DNA from: Ehretia macrophylla
Lineage: Eukaryota > Streptophyta > Magnoliopsida > Boraginales > Ehretiaceae
Direction of reading: 5' to 3'
Length of the DNA stretch: 64,000 bases
NCBI GenBank assembly: GCA_037974665.1
Contig: CM075773.1
Span: forward strand, 47,570,080 to 47,634,079
Under the pieces are notes generated by a model that saw only the letters and a list, made by a program, of their open reading frames with translations, did not search any database and had not been told where the DNA came from. Position numbers and translations under genes: made by a program. The stretch's first letter is position 1. Every line of letters starts with the position of its first letter. Positions 42,730 through 54,268 of the stretch are shown here, one piece after another.

Positions 42730-43356
42730 TTAATCCCAAGAGAAAAGCTCTCCAGGACAAAACTCACCGTAAATAGACTCAGCCTCTGCAATTTGCCATG
42801 GTGATTGATAGCAGAACTCATCAAATTGATGGCCAGAATTGAGGAAAAGATCAGGCAAGTCTAGGTAAAGATCATCATCATCGTTATGTGGTGGCGAAGA
42901 TGATGATTCTCTTGTTTGATCATCTGATGAAACCGCGCGCTCTGGCGTGCCAGGGACTAACAACTCATCTGGGCTGCAGACTGGTTCATGTTCATGGCTT
43001 GCTGGAATTTCCAGCGCCGCCGCTTCGGCTGCAGCAGATTGGATATCTTTCGGACAATTTGAGGCTGGGCGGGGCAGCAAATGAGCGAGTTCAGGGAAAT
43101 TAAGGTAAGCAGAGTGGCCTTTGATAGCAATGGCAGCAACATCATGTGCTCTGGCAGCCATTTCAGGTGTTGCAAATGTACCAAGCCATATTCTTGATTT
43201 CTTCCTCGGTTGCCGGATTTCGGACACCCATCTTCCCCAGCTCCTCTTACGGACGCCGCGATAAATGGGGTGTTTCCCATCATCGCTAATTTTCTTAGTT
43301 TTCTTATTGTTTTGGTAACCATCGTTGGTTATAACTTGGCTTTCTGAAACTTCCAT
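42730..43356 (-). CDS. AP2/ERF transcription factor, DREB group (A-4/TINY-like)
   Basis: A 208-residue, single-exon DNA-binding protein. The single AP2 domain covers about residues 31-90 ([20 protein letters not shown], then [20 protein letters not shown] and [16 protein letters not shown]). In the usual numbering residue 14 is Val, as in DREB proteins, and residue 19 is Gln rather than Glu. The SRIWLGTF and [10 protein letters not shown] stretches fit the A-4 (group III, TINY/ERF038-like) subfamily, which binds DRE/CRT-type and related GCC elements in nuclear promoters. The basic cluster NNKKTKK before the domain may be the nuclear signal. The C-terminal half is Ser- and Asp-rich with a [14 protein letters not shown] patch; LYLDL fits the EAR-like LxLxL pattern, so repression is possible. 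The tail ends GELFSWD. Length and lack of introns are typical of the family. Confidence 0.92.
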   Translation of the reverse strand: MEVSESQVITNDGYQNNKKTKKISDDGKHPIYRGVRKRSWGRWVSEIRQPRKKSRIWLGTFATPEMAARAHDVAAIAIKGHSAYLNFPELAHLLPRPASNCPKDIQSAAAEAAALEIPASHEHEPVCSPDELLVPGTPERAVSSDDQTRESSSSPPHNDDDDLYLDLPDLFLNSGHQFDEFCYQSPWQIAEAESIYGEFCPGELFSWD

Positions 43357-44376
43357 AATGGCCTCGTCTTTGATGATGCAAAAACCATATTTTTTTGTAG
43401 AAGAATGTGATGAAGAAGGAAGAATAATGAGGTGGTTTTTGAGCCTTATATCTCCAAAAGTGAAAGCTTCTTCAATGGTGGTCTTGGTAGAGAGGAAAGT
43501 TTAGTAGGCAAGCATGTGGGAGATAGAGCATAGATGTGGGCTACTTATAATTTCACAGAAACTGAAAATGAACCGTAAAAGAGAAAGTAAGAAACTCATA
43601 ATTTAGAGGGGGTAAAGAGAAAAGAAAAGTAAAAGAAAAAAAAAGATATAAAGAAGTGGGGCTATGATTTAAAGATACATAAATAGAAATACCAATATTT
43701 TTAATTTATTTTAACCAAACTTAATTTTAATTTTCTCTTAATAAAAAACCCAACTTGATTTGGAATGTTTAATTTGAAAATTAAGCATATGAAAATTTGA
43801 GTTCTAATATGGTTACACTCCATTGAGTCAATGTACTTGATAAAAATTAATTTACATAATTAATTGAACAAATATGCTTTCATTTAACTTTTTCAAAGAA
43901 AGGAATTTTATCTGAAACCCTTTTTCTAAACAAAGTTAATTTCAAAATAATTATGATAACATGTATTAAATAACAACTCATTCAAAATTTTAAGATGTTA
44001 CAGAAAAATTTATTATATTTATTTATTATCATCAACACATTCTCGTATGTGCAGGTGGAGTTTGTTTATTGATCTGGCACATGAAAACTTTTAGTGTCTT
44101 TTAAATGACTGGTGATAAGATTAGAACCAGAACCATTTGATAACTAAGATATGATACCATATTAAATTAGTATCTCATTTAAAAGTTAAACTAGTCCTTC
44201 ATCATGGTACTTCATATATGATATTATTAAACATGACTTTGGACTTTCATTTCATGATGTTGTTGTATCTTATTAATAGACTTATACACAAGTCAGATTA
44301 AATTACACGACTTGACTTCAAGGGTAAGAAAACAAATTTAAAAACATACATGTTTAGAATTTAGACACCTAAAATA
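43357..44376. other. Upstream region of the ERF gene and beyond
   Basis: Bases 43357-43560 are the probable leader and core promoter on the minus strand; 43541-43549 (CTTATAATT) reads AATTATAAG there. Purine-rich tracts follow at 43600-43650. About 44100-44200 resembles the tRNA-like repeat of 9525-9640 on the minus strand. No other gene. Confidence 0.4.
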
Positions 44377-44762
44377 GGGCAAATAGGGTAAATTGGACAA
44401 GTAGTCCCTATTATTTACAAGTTTTAGACAAATAGGCCTTATTATTTTAAAAGTCATACGACTAGTCTTTATTGTTTACAGAAGTCTCTCAATTGATCCC
44501 CAATATTTGCAAATATTTCACCATTAGTGGTGAGACTTTTACAAACAATAAAGACTAATGGTGAGACATTTACAAATAATAAGGACTAATAGTGACACTT
44601 TGGCAAATAATAGGGACTAACTGCGTGACTTCTGAAACAATAAGGACTAATGATGAGACTTTTACAAACAATAGAGACTAACCGCGTGACTTTTAAAATA
44701 ATAGGGACTAATTATCTAAAATAGCTAAACAATAGGGACTAATTGTGAGATTTGCCCCCTAA
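44377..44762. mobile_element. Fold-back element with short sub-repeats, copy 3
   Basis: Starts GGGCAAATAGGG and ends GTGAGATTTGCCC. The arms are built of alternating units of about 35 bp: ACAATAAAGACTAATGGTGA-type on the right and their complement (TAGTCCCTATTATTTACAAG) on the left. No coding. Confidence 0.65.
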
Positions 44763-45022
44763 AATATATGCAGAAAATCACATTTTACCCGATATTGAAA
44801 TTAGGGAGAAATCGTTGCCACTTAACATTGAAAAAAAGAAAAATTATTTACATAATTAAGCTCTAACATGTTGTCCTATATCAAATAGGATTCTTTAACG
44901 ATGCTAGGAAACATTTGGCTATTTTACTACACATACAGAATTTCAATTCTGTTAATTGGTTATGTAAATTATTGCACAGAAATATCATTAATTGATTGAT
45001 TTAAGTTCATGGAATTTATTAG
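44763..45022. other. Spacer between fold-back elements
   Basis: No recognisable feature. Confidence 0.4.
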
Positions 45023-45693
45023 GGCAAATCTCATAATTAGTCTGCATTGTTTACAAGTTTTGGACAATTAATCTCTATTGTTTTAGAAGTCACGTAGTTA
45101 GTCATCATTTTTTACAAAAGTCTCACTATTAGTCCTAATTGTTCACAAATATCTCACCATTAGTCCCTATTATTTCAAAAGTCACACGATTAGTCTTTAT
45201 TGTTTGTAAAAGTCTTACTATTAGTTTCCATTATTTGTAAATATCTCACTATTAATCCCTGTCTTCAATTAACCCTTAAAAACTTAATAGAAAAAATCAC
45301 TATTTCTGTTAAATGAACTTATCACCCTTAATTTGATGAGAAAAATTACATAATTAGCCTTACTGTTTAATTAAAAAGAAAGAAATTTTTGATAAAAGAC
45401 TATTATACCCTTAAAATCTGTTAATTTTTTAACGTTTAACTAATATTAGAGACTAATTGGAGGACCCTTTAAATAATGGGGACTAATTGTGATACTTTTA
45501 CAAATACTATGAACTAATAACGAGATATTTAAAAATATTGAGGACTAATCGTCTGACTTCTGAAACAGTAGGGACTAATAGTGAGACTTTTACAAATAAT
45601 AGGGAAGTCACATGACTTCTGAAATAATAGTGACTAATTGTCCAAAACATGAAAACAATGGGGACTAATTGTGAGATTTTCCCAATTTAGGGC
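45023..45693. mobile_element. Fold-back element with short sub-repeats, copy 4
   Basis: The ends GGGCAAATCTCATAATTAGTC and GACTAATTGTGAGATTTTCCC are inverted copies. The sub-repeats alternate CTCACTATTAGTCC- and CACACGATTAGTCT-type units, mirrored on the other arm. The flanks AATTTATTA and AATTTAGGG share six bases, a possible 9-base Mutator-like duplication. About 45290-45430 is a unique spacer. Confidence 0.65.
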
Positions 45694-47597
45694 TATAAAG
45701 TAATATTTTCTTTTGGTCGATTGTTGAATAAAATTAGCTGAAACTGGAACTGTTTTGTTTTGCCTTTTTAATTTAATCACACATCGTAAACATACATTAC
45801 AAGAATTCTTATTTCAATTTTAAATTATTATTCTAATAATTTGAATAGGTTAACCAACATAAGGCGAATATTTATTGAGGGGAGGTATGATATTGAATTA
45901 AATGGACGAGAGGAGAATTTTTTTGAAAAAATATCTTTTCTTTTAGATCTCATTCTTCTTTTTTTTTTTACAGCTCTCTAAAATCGTAATTTTTTTTTTA
46001 CTATTACGCTCAGTTGTATAAAGCCCAATTGTATATTCTCGAAATATATATTTGGCATTACATATGGTGTACACTTGTTTTTTGGCCTATCCCAATAAAG
46101 TTTCCGTGCATATGATAACGATTTTTTTCCCATTTATCATGTGGCCTATTCATCATTGTCCCACAATATAAACAAAATTATAATACCCGCCAGTTTATTG
46201 TTGATGAGATGTTGCGTGGAATTAGTTTAGTGGTCTGTCACGGAATTTACCCTTCTATTTTTGCTTGCGTCATAATTTTTCTCATAAACAGAGACTTATC
46301 CAATTATAGGGATAAATGAGATATAGATTGGGTATTTAGTTAGATGAATGTTTGAAAAGGAACTCGAAGGCCTGCTTACTTTTTAAATTTGAATCAGTCA
46401 AAAGATTAATTTTATTTGGGGCTAATTGTGGTAGTCTTTTGCATTAACTAAATTAAATTATGTCTCTCTCGGGTAAGGTTATGCATCTTAGAGTATGAAT
46501 GTCTAGTATGAGTTTGAAGGATTTTTTAGAAGTGTTTTTTGCCATAAAAAGAAGTAAAAAAACGAAAAAGAGGAACCGAAGTTTTATGCATGAACCAAAA
46601 GTCGTTAGTACATTTAATTTTCTCTTCAAGTACTTGATGATTGAGCAATAATTTCTCATGTGCAGACTGCTCATTTTGTCAATTTCAGGCACTACTAAAC
46701 GTGAAAGCCATTTTTCATGGCAATAAATATATATAGGACAAAAGAAATCGAGATAGAGAAGAGTCGACAGTGTTTACGTATACTTACAATGTGGTGTTAC
46801 ACTCAAGCCAATTAAATTGCCTCTAAATCATGTGAATGAAATGCCATGGTAGGTTTTCTCTTGATTTCCTTCTTGGTTGGTGAATGAAATGCCATGGTAG
46901 GTTTTCTCTTGATTTCCTTCTTGGTTGGTGATTGATGGTTTACTGACCATTTGATCTAATGGTATTTTTATTTTAGGTGTGAGAAATATTTAAAATTGGT
47001 TTAAACCTTTATTTAAATAAAAAATAAATTTGTTGAACAAAATGGAGCTTGAGGCTCTATTTTGATATCTTTTAAGTCAAAAGTGGTAGACCTCACGTAC
47101 TTTTTTCATGAATAGTGTTACTTTTTGGACCATAGGGCTCTAAAAATACCTAAATTAGAAAGTTTTACATTATAGAGCCTCCATTGAGGATAGCCTTAGT
47201 GTGACTGAGAGGAGTTACTATTAGGATAACTAATTGTCATGGATTGAGCGTAGATTGCCTGTGTAGAGCTTAATTTTCATAGTCTATGGAGGGGACCAAT
47301 CAACCAAAGTAGATCGACAATCTAAAATAAGTCAATATATTCAATTTATGATGCATTAACAACAATACTCACCTATATTATGAATATCACATATTGATAC
47401 ATTATATACGATACGCGCCCCTTGTGTGACTCAACCCCTTCAACTAGGCGCATGGATATAGGAGAATCGATTCATGACATAATGTTCAAATCCCCGAGTT
47501 TTATGTAAGAGAGTTTTATAAAGCAAATGGCAAACATTAAGCTTATATTTAGGGCTTAAAGAGTTATTGCCAGGGTACCATACTTTCAATCATTCTC
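45694..47597. other. Non-coding stretch
   Basis: No gene recognised; the apparent frame at 46453-46692 has no domain. A perfect 48-bp tandem duplication (GTGAATGAAATGCCATGG start) covers 46832-46927. Confidence 0.5.
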
Positions 47598-47636
47598 GTC
47601 ACTTGAAGCTTTTTTTTTTTTTGTCACTTGAAGCTT
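47598..47636 (-). mobile_element. Poly-A-only retroposon insertion with target duplication
   Basis: The 14-base direct repeat GTCACTTGAAGCTT occurs at 47598-47611 and 47623-47636, separated only by eleven T's. This is the footprint expected when target-primed reverse transcription copies nothing but the poly-A tail. Confidence 0.6.
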
Positions 47637-47785
47637 GAAACTGTGTTAGAATGTTATTTTTGTCAAGAACTACTTGATATCATCTCATTTTTATCACACA
47701 TTTATCTTGTATACTTAGCTATCATACTAACTTAATTAACAAACTATTTCTTTCTTTTCTTTTGCATGACAACTAAGTGTACTAG

Positions 47786-47988
47786 GACGGATCCATGATT
47801 TATATTCAATGAGAGCTAAAATCACACAATTTGACACTTATATATAAATATTTTTTTTTTTTTAGCAGAGCTAAATTGATTTTTCAAATTAAAAATACCT
47901 AAAAAATATACAAATTTTCAAAGAAAAAAAAAAGATTGAGTGGATGTTGCAACCTCCATCCATGCATGTATGGCTCCGCCATTGCAGG
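47786..47988. repeat. Interspersed repeat, copy of the 2158-2390 family
   Basis: It starts GACGGATCCATGATTTATAT and ends near GGCTCCGCCATTG. The GGCGGAGCC-like right end and GGATCC-like left end suggest a transposon with short inverted ends. Confidence 0.45.
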
Positions 47989-48092
47989 GCGTATACATTT
48001 CTTTTTTGGGTCAAACTAAGCGTATATATAAATAAAAAAAAAAATTAGGTGATAAAAATAAGATCGTATCTAGCAATACTCATTTTAATCTA

Positions 48093-48404
48093 CCTAAGAA
48101 GGTGAGAGGTTTCTGCAGCTAGAAGGCTGCCCTCACCAAGATTATATACAATGACTAGATTAATTAAACTATTCCACACTTCATGATATATCTCAGAAGT
48201 CTTTGTTTCAAACCTACCCCTCTAGATTTAAAGCTGATAATCTTAGAATAGCAACAAAAAAAAAAAAAAAAAAAAGCTGATAATCTTAGATATTTTTAAG
48301 GTTTTTTTTTTTTTTTTGGAATAGTTTAATTAATCTAGTCATTGTATATAATCTTGGTGAGGGCAGCTTCTAACTGCAGAAACCTCTACCAATTCTACAA
48401 GAAG
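48093..48404. repeat. Large near-identical inverted repeat (hairpin)
   Basis: An arm of about 85 bp at 48093-48178 (GAGGTTTCTGCAG ... TTAATTAAACTATTCCA) is repeated in inverse at 48318-48404 with only a handful of differences. About 140 bases separate the arms, including a separate poly-A insertion. It may be a MITE or a recent inverted duplication. Transcription would yield a long, nearly perfect stem. Confidence 0.85.
48230..48290 (+). mobile_element. Poly-A-tail retroposon insertion with 17-base duplication
   Basis: AAGCTGATAATCTTAGA at 48231-48247 and 48274-48290 flanks ATAGCAAC plus about 18 A's. It is a second severely truncated target-primed insertion, within the loop of the hairpin above. 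Confidence 0.65.
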
Positions 48405-48444
48405 GCATAAAGAATGAAATCCACATTCAAGTGCGTGTTTTTTT

Positions 48445-48998
48445 TTTTTAAAGGGAAAAATTCTACATTTAGTCTCTATTGTTTCCTTTTAGTTTTAATT
48501 TGGTCCCTATTGTTTAAAATATCTCAATTTCATTTTTATTGTTTTCCTAAAAGTTTTAATTTCATCCCTATTGTTTAAAATTTTTTAATTTCATTCTTAT
48601 TATTTTTCAAAAATTTGAATTTCGTCCCTATTATTTTAAAAAAAAGTTTTAATTTCATCCTTATTATTTTAAAAAAGTTTTAATTTCATTCATATTATTT
48701 TCTTAAAGTTCCAAATTCGTCCTTATTATTCAAGGACTAAATTAAATTTTTTTGAGAAACAATAGGGATGAATTTGAATTTGTTTAGAAAATTATAGGGA
48801 CTAAATTGATTAATTTTGAATAATAGGGACGAATTTAAAATTTTAGAAAAATAATAACAACAAAATTATGATTTTTTAAAAATAATAGAAATGAAATTGA
48901 GACTTTTTTAGAAACAATAGAGATAAAATTAAGATTTTTTAAATAATAGAGACCAAATTAAAACTAAAAAAAATAAGGATTAAATGTGACATTTTTCC
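48445..48998. mobile_element. Fold-back element with short sub-repeats, copy 5
   Basis: The left arm repeats TTTTAATTTCATCCCTATTG-like units about eight times. The right arm has the complement (AATAGGGATGAATTTGAATT and so on). The ends are close to GGGAAAAATTCTACATTTAGT and ACTAAATGT-type complement (TAAATGTGACATTTTTCC). It is the longest and most regular member here. Confidence 0.65.
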
Positions 48999-49069
48999 AA
49001 AAAATACACACTTTCCCAAAAAAAACACAATTTCCAATTGGTTTTGGTTGCAGAGCTCATAAGACAAGT

Positions 49070-50163
49070 GGGTATTTTTGATCTGGACCCCTTCGTTTTT
49101 TCGAAAAAGAGACTTAGACCCCATGTTTTTTATTAAGTGAGACACAGACCCCTTCTGTTATGGGTCTGTGAACTTTTCTGTTAAAATCATGTTAAATTAC
49201 ATTTATACCCATTATAAGACACACCATCACACAAACCACATACATACAAGATCAAACACCCTCCTCCATTCTTCTCCTTTCTCCTTCTTGTATTCATTCT
49301 CTTATACACCACCGTCACATCCAACATAAACAACAACAGAAAAAAAAAAAAAACCATAGTGTGAAGCTACAGCAAAAAGTAACTACATATATACATATAT
49401 ACATAAATATGCAGTGACAAAAATGGCTGTCAACTTTATTTTTGTAACTCAATTCAAATCATCTCAAAAGCTATCCAGCTCAGTCTTAAAGCAAGCAAAA
49501 GTCACAAAAGAAAGGCCGATAACAGATCAGATTGGTGAGTCTAAGATCATAATATATATATATATATAGCCTTCTAACGGAACGCCACCATCCTTTCTTC
49601 GATCCGACCTCGGAACGCCTTCACCGTCACCTAGCAGCTGGTGTCATCTTCAAGCTCTCGCCGGTGTCATTCTCCGACATGGCGAGATGCGGCTCAACCA
49701 CCATCACTTTCTTCTCGCATCATTCACGCGTCGTTTCGTCACCAGATTGTCCTCCAACCATCACGATCTGTAGCCGGCAAGGCTTCGTCTTCTCCAGTGA
49801 TGATAGAGGCTTCTCAGATCTGTGTTTGGGTGTGTGATTTTGTGTGGGTTTGTGTTTGTGTATGTGATGTGTAAGCCGTATGTGTTGTGTGTTTCTTTTT
49901 GCTTATGATGTTGGGTGTGTAAGAAGAACAATGAGGGAAAAGAGCGGAAGAGGAAGAACAATGAGGGAAAAGAGTTTGATCTTGTATGTGTGTGGTTTGT
50001 GTGATGGTGTGTGTTATAATGGGTATAAATGTAATTGAACATAATTTTAACAGTAAATTTCACAGACCCTTAACAGAAGGGGTGTGTGTCTCACTTAATA
50101 AAAATCATGGGGTCTAAGTCTCCTTTTCAAAAAAATGAAGGGGCCCAGATCAAAAATACCCAA
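49070..50163. mobile_element. Mutator-like element with long inverted ends and GC-rich core
   Basis: The left end GGGTATTTTTGATCTGGACC and the right end GGCCCAGATCAAAAATACCC are inverted copies. The pairing continues for more than 150 bp (CTTAGACCCCATG with CATGGGGTCTAAG; CACACAAACCACATAC with its complement). Flanks AAGACAAGT (49061-49069) and AAGACAAAT (50164-50172) match at eight of nine bases, a Mutator-type duplication. The core 49575-49835 is clearly GC-richer and codon-like, as in Pack-MULEs with captured host DNA, but I cannot name the source. Confidence 0.75.
49641..49874 (+). CDS. Doubtful open frame in the core of the Mutator-like element
   Basis: A 77-codon frame starting MSSSSSRRCHSPTWRDAAQP covers the GC-rich core and then runs into the GTGTGT-rich arm, which yields a Cys/Val-rich end. 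It has no known domain. If the core is captured host exon sequence, this frame or another may reflect the donor gene. Confidence 0.2.
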   Translation: MSSSSSRRCHSPTWRDAAQPPSLSSRIIHASFRHQIVLQPSRSVAGKASSSPVMIEASQICVWVCDFVWVCVCVCDV

Positions 50164-50172
50164 AGACAAATT

Positions 50173-51125
50173 AAATAATGTTATTGAGATAGGAATACTT
50201 TTGTTCTCTCGGTCTTTTGTCTTCTGCGAATACTATAAATCTACTGGCTGCTATACAAGTGGTCTTACATCAGTTGTCTGTTTGGTTTGAAATTGACTAA
50301 TATTCGATTATTATATTTTGATATATTTAAGGAATTTGCAGCTATTGAAGCACATTTTAGCTTACACATCAGCCAAGTGGTTTTTTTTTTTTTCCCCCTC
50401 AAACTAATGCATAATAGCAGAATAAAAAAGAGTAAAAGTTGAATATAAAAACCTCCAATTTGTACTTGTTGGCTTATAAAATAAGTACCTCTTCTTTCAT
50501 AAGAACAAACCCTTTAATGATATTGGCAGATTTTTTTTTGGAGTTGTTTTCTCATCTCATTAGTTTAGAATACATATAAATTCTTGTTAGTTGGATAAAA
50601 TCTTGATTTATATTATAGACTCAATTTATACTAAACAAATTCTCTAAACTATCTCAACTAAACTACGGAGTGTTCTTGAATTTATTCAATAATCGAATAA
50701 CCATATATATTCAACTGATACCTAAAATACTAGAACATGACAGTGGTGGTAACCTGCACTAACTTGTAACAAAAACATCATTTGTTGACCGTAACAACTT
50801 TGTTAATAGATTAAAAAATGTTTCATTACGTAGTAGCTAAGTATAGAATGAGATACATTTGCATTCAAATGTCCGGTACATCTACCACTCATATAAGTGA
50901 GTCCTACATGCATGTGAGTTTACCCATCTTTCTTTCAGTCGAACATTTAGACATCTGGATGCAAACTTTTTTCGCATAGATTCCAATGGCACAAGTTTTG
51001 CCCGATCCCTTCACTGGGATTGGATTTGATAAATAAAAAAAAAAAGTAAAACGAGGTTGGTGGGATTTGGTATAATGTTTTGAAAATTTAAATTACCCAA
51101 AAAAAGAAATAAGAACAAGTAGCTT
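50173..51125. other. Non-coding stretch
   Basis: AT-rich with a T run near 50381-50394. No gene or element recognised. Confidence 0.4.
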
Positions 51126-52464
51126 TGTCACGCTCTCAAATTCGTTGGGTCGAATTCAGAGACAAGACTACTGCGAATTTAAAAAAATAAATCTTTCTAA
51201 TCCCGCAAGGCTCTAATCCTCAATAAAATAAACTATGAATCAACTAAATAATATTAATGAATAAAAAAAAATACTATTCCCCTAAATATATGGCAAAATT
51301 TTTAAAACTCAAATTACATGTCAGAAACTCCAACAAAAAAATATACTTAAATATTTGTCTAAAATGCAAGAAATATTCTTAACATATGATATTTTCCATC
51401 TTCTCGTCATAAAGTCTACCCCAACAAAACTCGATTAAATTTTATCATCTGTAACATAAGAAAGAGAGGGGTGAGCGAAACAATGCTTAGTAAGTAAAAT
51501 ATGTCCCGAGAAAAGGTAAGGCTCAAAGACAATGTATGATAGGACAATTACAATATTATAAAGCTCTGACATAACATATACAAGTTGTGGCTGCTTAGCA
51601 GCGTACACAAAATTCATAATTCACAATACAAAGTCGATAACAGATGACGTCTTATTAACTCCCAGCCGTCTAGGATTCGATGTACAATTTGCATAGTTCG
51701 TATAGCTTGAAATATCAATAGCTCATATTTGACTTGTCAAAAGAATCGATACAAAATGAAAATCATAAAGGAATACTAGAATCACAACGAATCAAGCGAA
51801 ATCTGAAGATGAACAAATAGGGTACAAAAGAAGAATGGTATATTCTACTTATCTAAATACCCAATTTACATTAATGCGATTAAACTTATTTAGAAGTGAA
51901 AACTTTCAAAATGTTTTCTAAATTAATGACCCTTGATACTTCAGTCTCAAAACTCAAATAATAGTGTCTTGAATATCACCGTCAATGAATTTGCCAAGTC
52001 AAATCTATTTTTTTTCGCCTCTCTCTACAAAGTATGTTTGTTTATTTTTTTTTTTCTTTTCTTCTTTCTTTGTCTTTGACTCTACTCTACCGTATTTTTT
52101 TTTCCACTCAAATCTTACCCACACATTTATTTTCCTAAATATATATAAAGAGATAATAACAAACCACTAAATTAGTTGGCCTAATTTTTAGGCTTTAAAC
52201 CATACAAAATCATCAACTAAAATCTACTATTATCTCATAACTCATCCTAACCCACTTGTAACTGATTCCTATAAATTAGTCACCATTAATTTATATTACA
52301 TGATATATCAAATTGAGTCATAAATAACTCATTCTCATAATTCAGCCACTAATAAAAACACTTTAAAATGTTAAAAGTCAAAGCCTAGAATTGTGGGGTG
52401 TTACATCCTTATAAAAATACTATAAAATGTTAAAAGTCAAAGCCTAGAATTGTGGGGTGTTACA
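51126..52464 (-). repeat. LTR 1 of the tandem element
   Basis: 1,339 bp. It includes a 59-bp local duplication at its high-coordinate end (52347-52464, with CTAGAATTGTGGGGTGTTAC present twice), so its underlying length equals LTRs 2 and 3. Confidence 0.85.
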
Positions 52465-52721
52465 TCCTTTCCCCCTCAACAAAAGTTTTGTCTTCAAAAC
52501 TTAATTTCTAAGATAAAAAATCCAGAAAAGCACAATTCAAAATTTCAAAATCATTAAATACAAATCTATACATTCTTATACTCAAATTAATAAATTTATG
52601 CCTAAGCACGGTTATACTCAAACAATAAATATAAATCTAAACACTCTAATACGTAGTAAAAACTTTGCTACCCAATTCACAAGTCCTCAAATAATCATAA
52701 TATATTGCTTTGATACCATTC

Positions 52722-54011
52722 TGTCACGCCTCCAAATTCGCCAGGTCGAATTCAGAAACGAAACCGCCGCAAACCTAGAAAGACAAATCTTCTTAACCCC
52801 GCAAGGGTCTAATCCTCAATGTAATAAACTATGAATCAACTAAATAATATAAATGAATAAAAAATACTATTCTTCTAAGTACGTGGCAAAATTTTTAAAC
52901 CTCAAATTACATATTAGAAACTCCAACAAAAAAATATACTTAAATATTTGTCTAAAATGCAAGAAATATTCTTAACATATGATATTTTCCATCTTCTCGT
53001 CATAAAGTCTAGCCCAACAAAACTCGATTAAACTTTATCATTTGCAAGATAAGAAAGAGATGGGTGAGCGAAACAATGCTCAGTAAGTAAAATATGCCCC
53101 GAGAAAAGTTAAGGCTCAAAGACAATGTATAATAGGACAATGACAATATTATAAAGCTCTGACATAACATATACAAGTTGTGGCAGCTTAGCAGCACACA
53201 AAAAATTCATAATTCACAATACAAAGTCGATAATAGATGATGGCTTATTAACTCCCAGCTGTTTAGGATTCGATGCACAACTTGCATAGTTCGTAAAGGT
53301 TGAAATATCAATAGCTCATATTTGGCTTGTCAAAAGAATCGATACAAAATGAAAATTATAAAGGAATACTAGAATCACAATGAATCAAGCGAAATCTACA
53401 GATAAACAAATAGGGTACAAAAGAAGAATTGTATATTCTACTTTACCTAAATACCCAATATTCATTAATGCGATTAAACTTTTTTACAAGTGAAAACTTC
53501 CAATATGTTTTCTAAATTAATGACCCATTGATACTTCAGCCTCAAAACTCAAATAGTAGTTTCTTGAATATCACCGTCAATGAGTCTGCTAAGTCGTGTC
53601 TTTTTTTTTTTTTTGTCTCTTTTTTTCGCCTCTCTCTAAACGGTACGTTTGTTTATTTATTTTTCTTTTCTTTGTTTGTCTTTGACTCTACTCTACCGTA
53701 TTTTTTTTCCCTCTCAAATCTTACCTACACGTTTATTTTCCTAAATATACATAAGGAGATAATAACAACCCACTAAATTAGTTGGCCTAATTTTTAGGCT
53801 TTAAATCATACAAAATCAGCAACTAAAATCCACTATTATCTCATAACTCATACTAACCCACTCCTAACTGATTCCTATAAATTAGTTACCATTAATTTAT
53901 ATTACGTGATATATAAAATTTGGTCATAAATAACTTTTTCTCATAAATCAGCCACTAATAAAAATACTTTAAAATGGTAAAAGTCAAAGCCTAAAATTGT
54001 GGAGTGTTACA
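52722..54011 (-). repeat. LTR 2 of the tandem element
   Basis: 1,290 bp, colinear with LTRs 1 and 3 throughout. A plus-strand pyrimidine-rich tract lies at about 53600-53710. It is shared by the two units. Confidence 0.85.
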
Positions 54012-54268
54012 TCCTTTCCCCCTCAACAAAAGTTTTATCTTCAAAACTTAATTTCTAAGATAAAAAATCCGGAAAAGCACAATTCAAAATTTCCAAATCA
54101 TTAAATACAAATCTATACATTCTTGTACTCAAATTAATAAATTTATGCCCAAGCACGGTTATACTCAAGCAACAAATCTAAATCTAAGCACTCTAATACG
54201 TAGTAAAAACTTTGCTACCCAATCCACAAGTCCTCAAATGATCATAACCTATTACTCTGATACCATTC

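Noticed and set aside
42888-43322. Other frames over the ERF gene
   Set aside because: Shadows of the AP2/ERF coding frame; none has a domain.
52598-52834. Open frames repeated at 52598 and 54145
   Set aside because: They lie across the short interior and the LTR end of a non-coding LTR element and are duplicated only because the element is.
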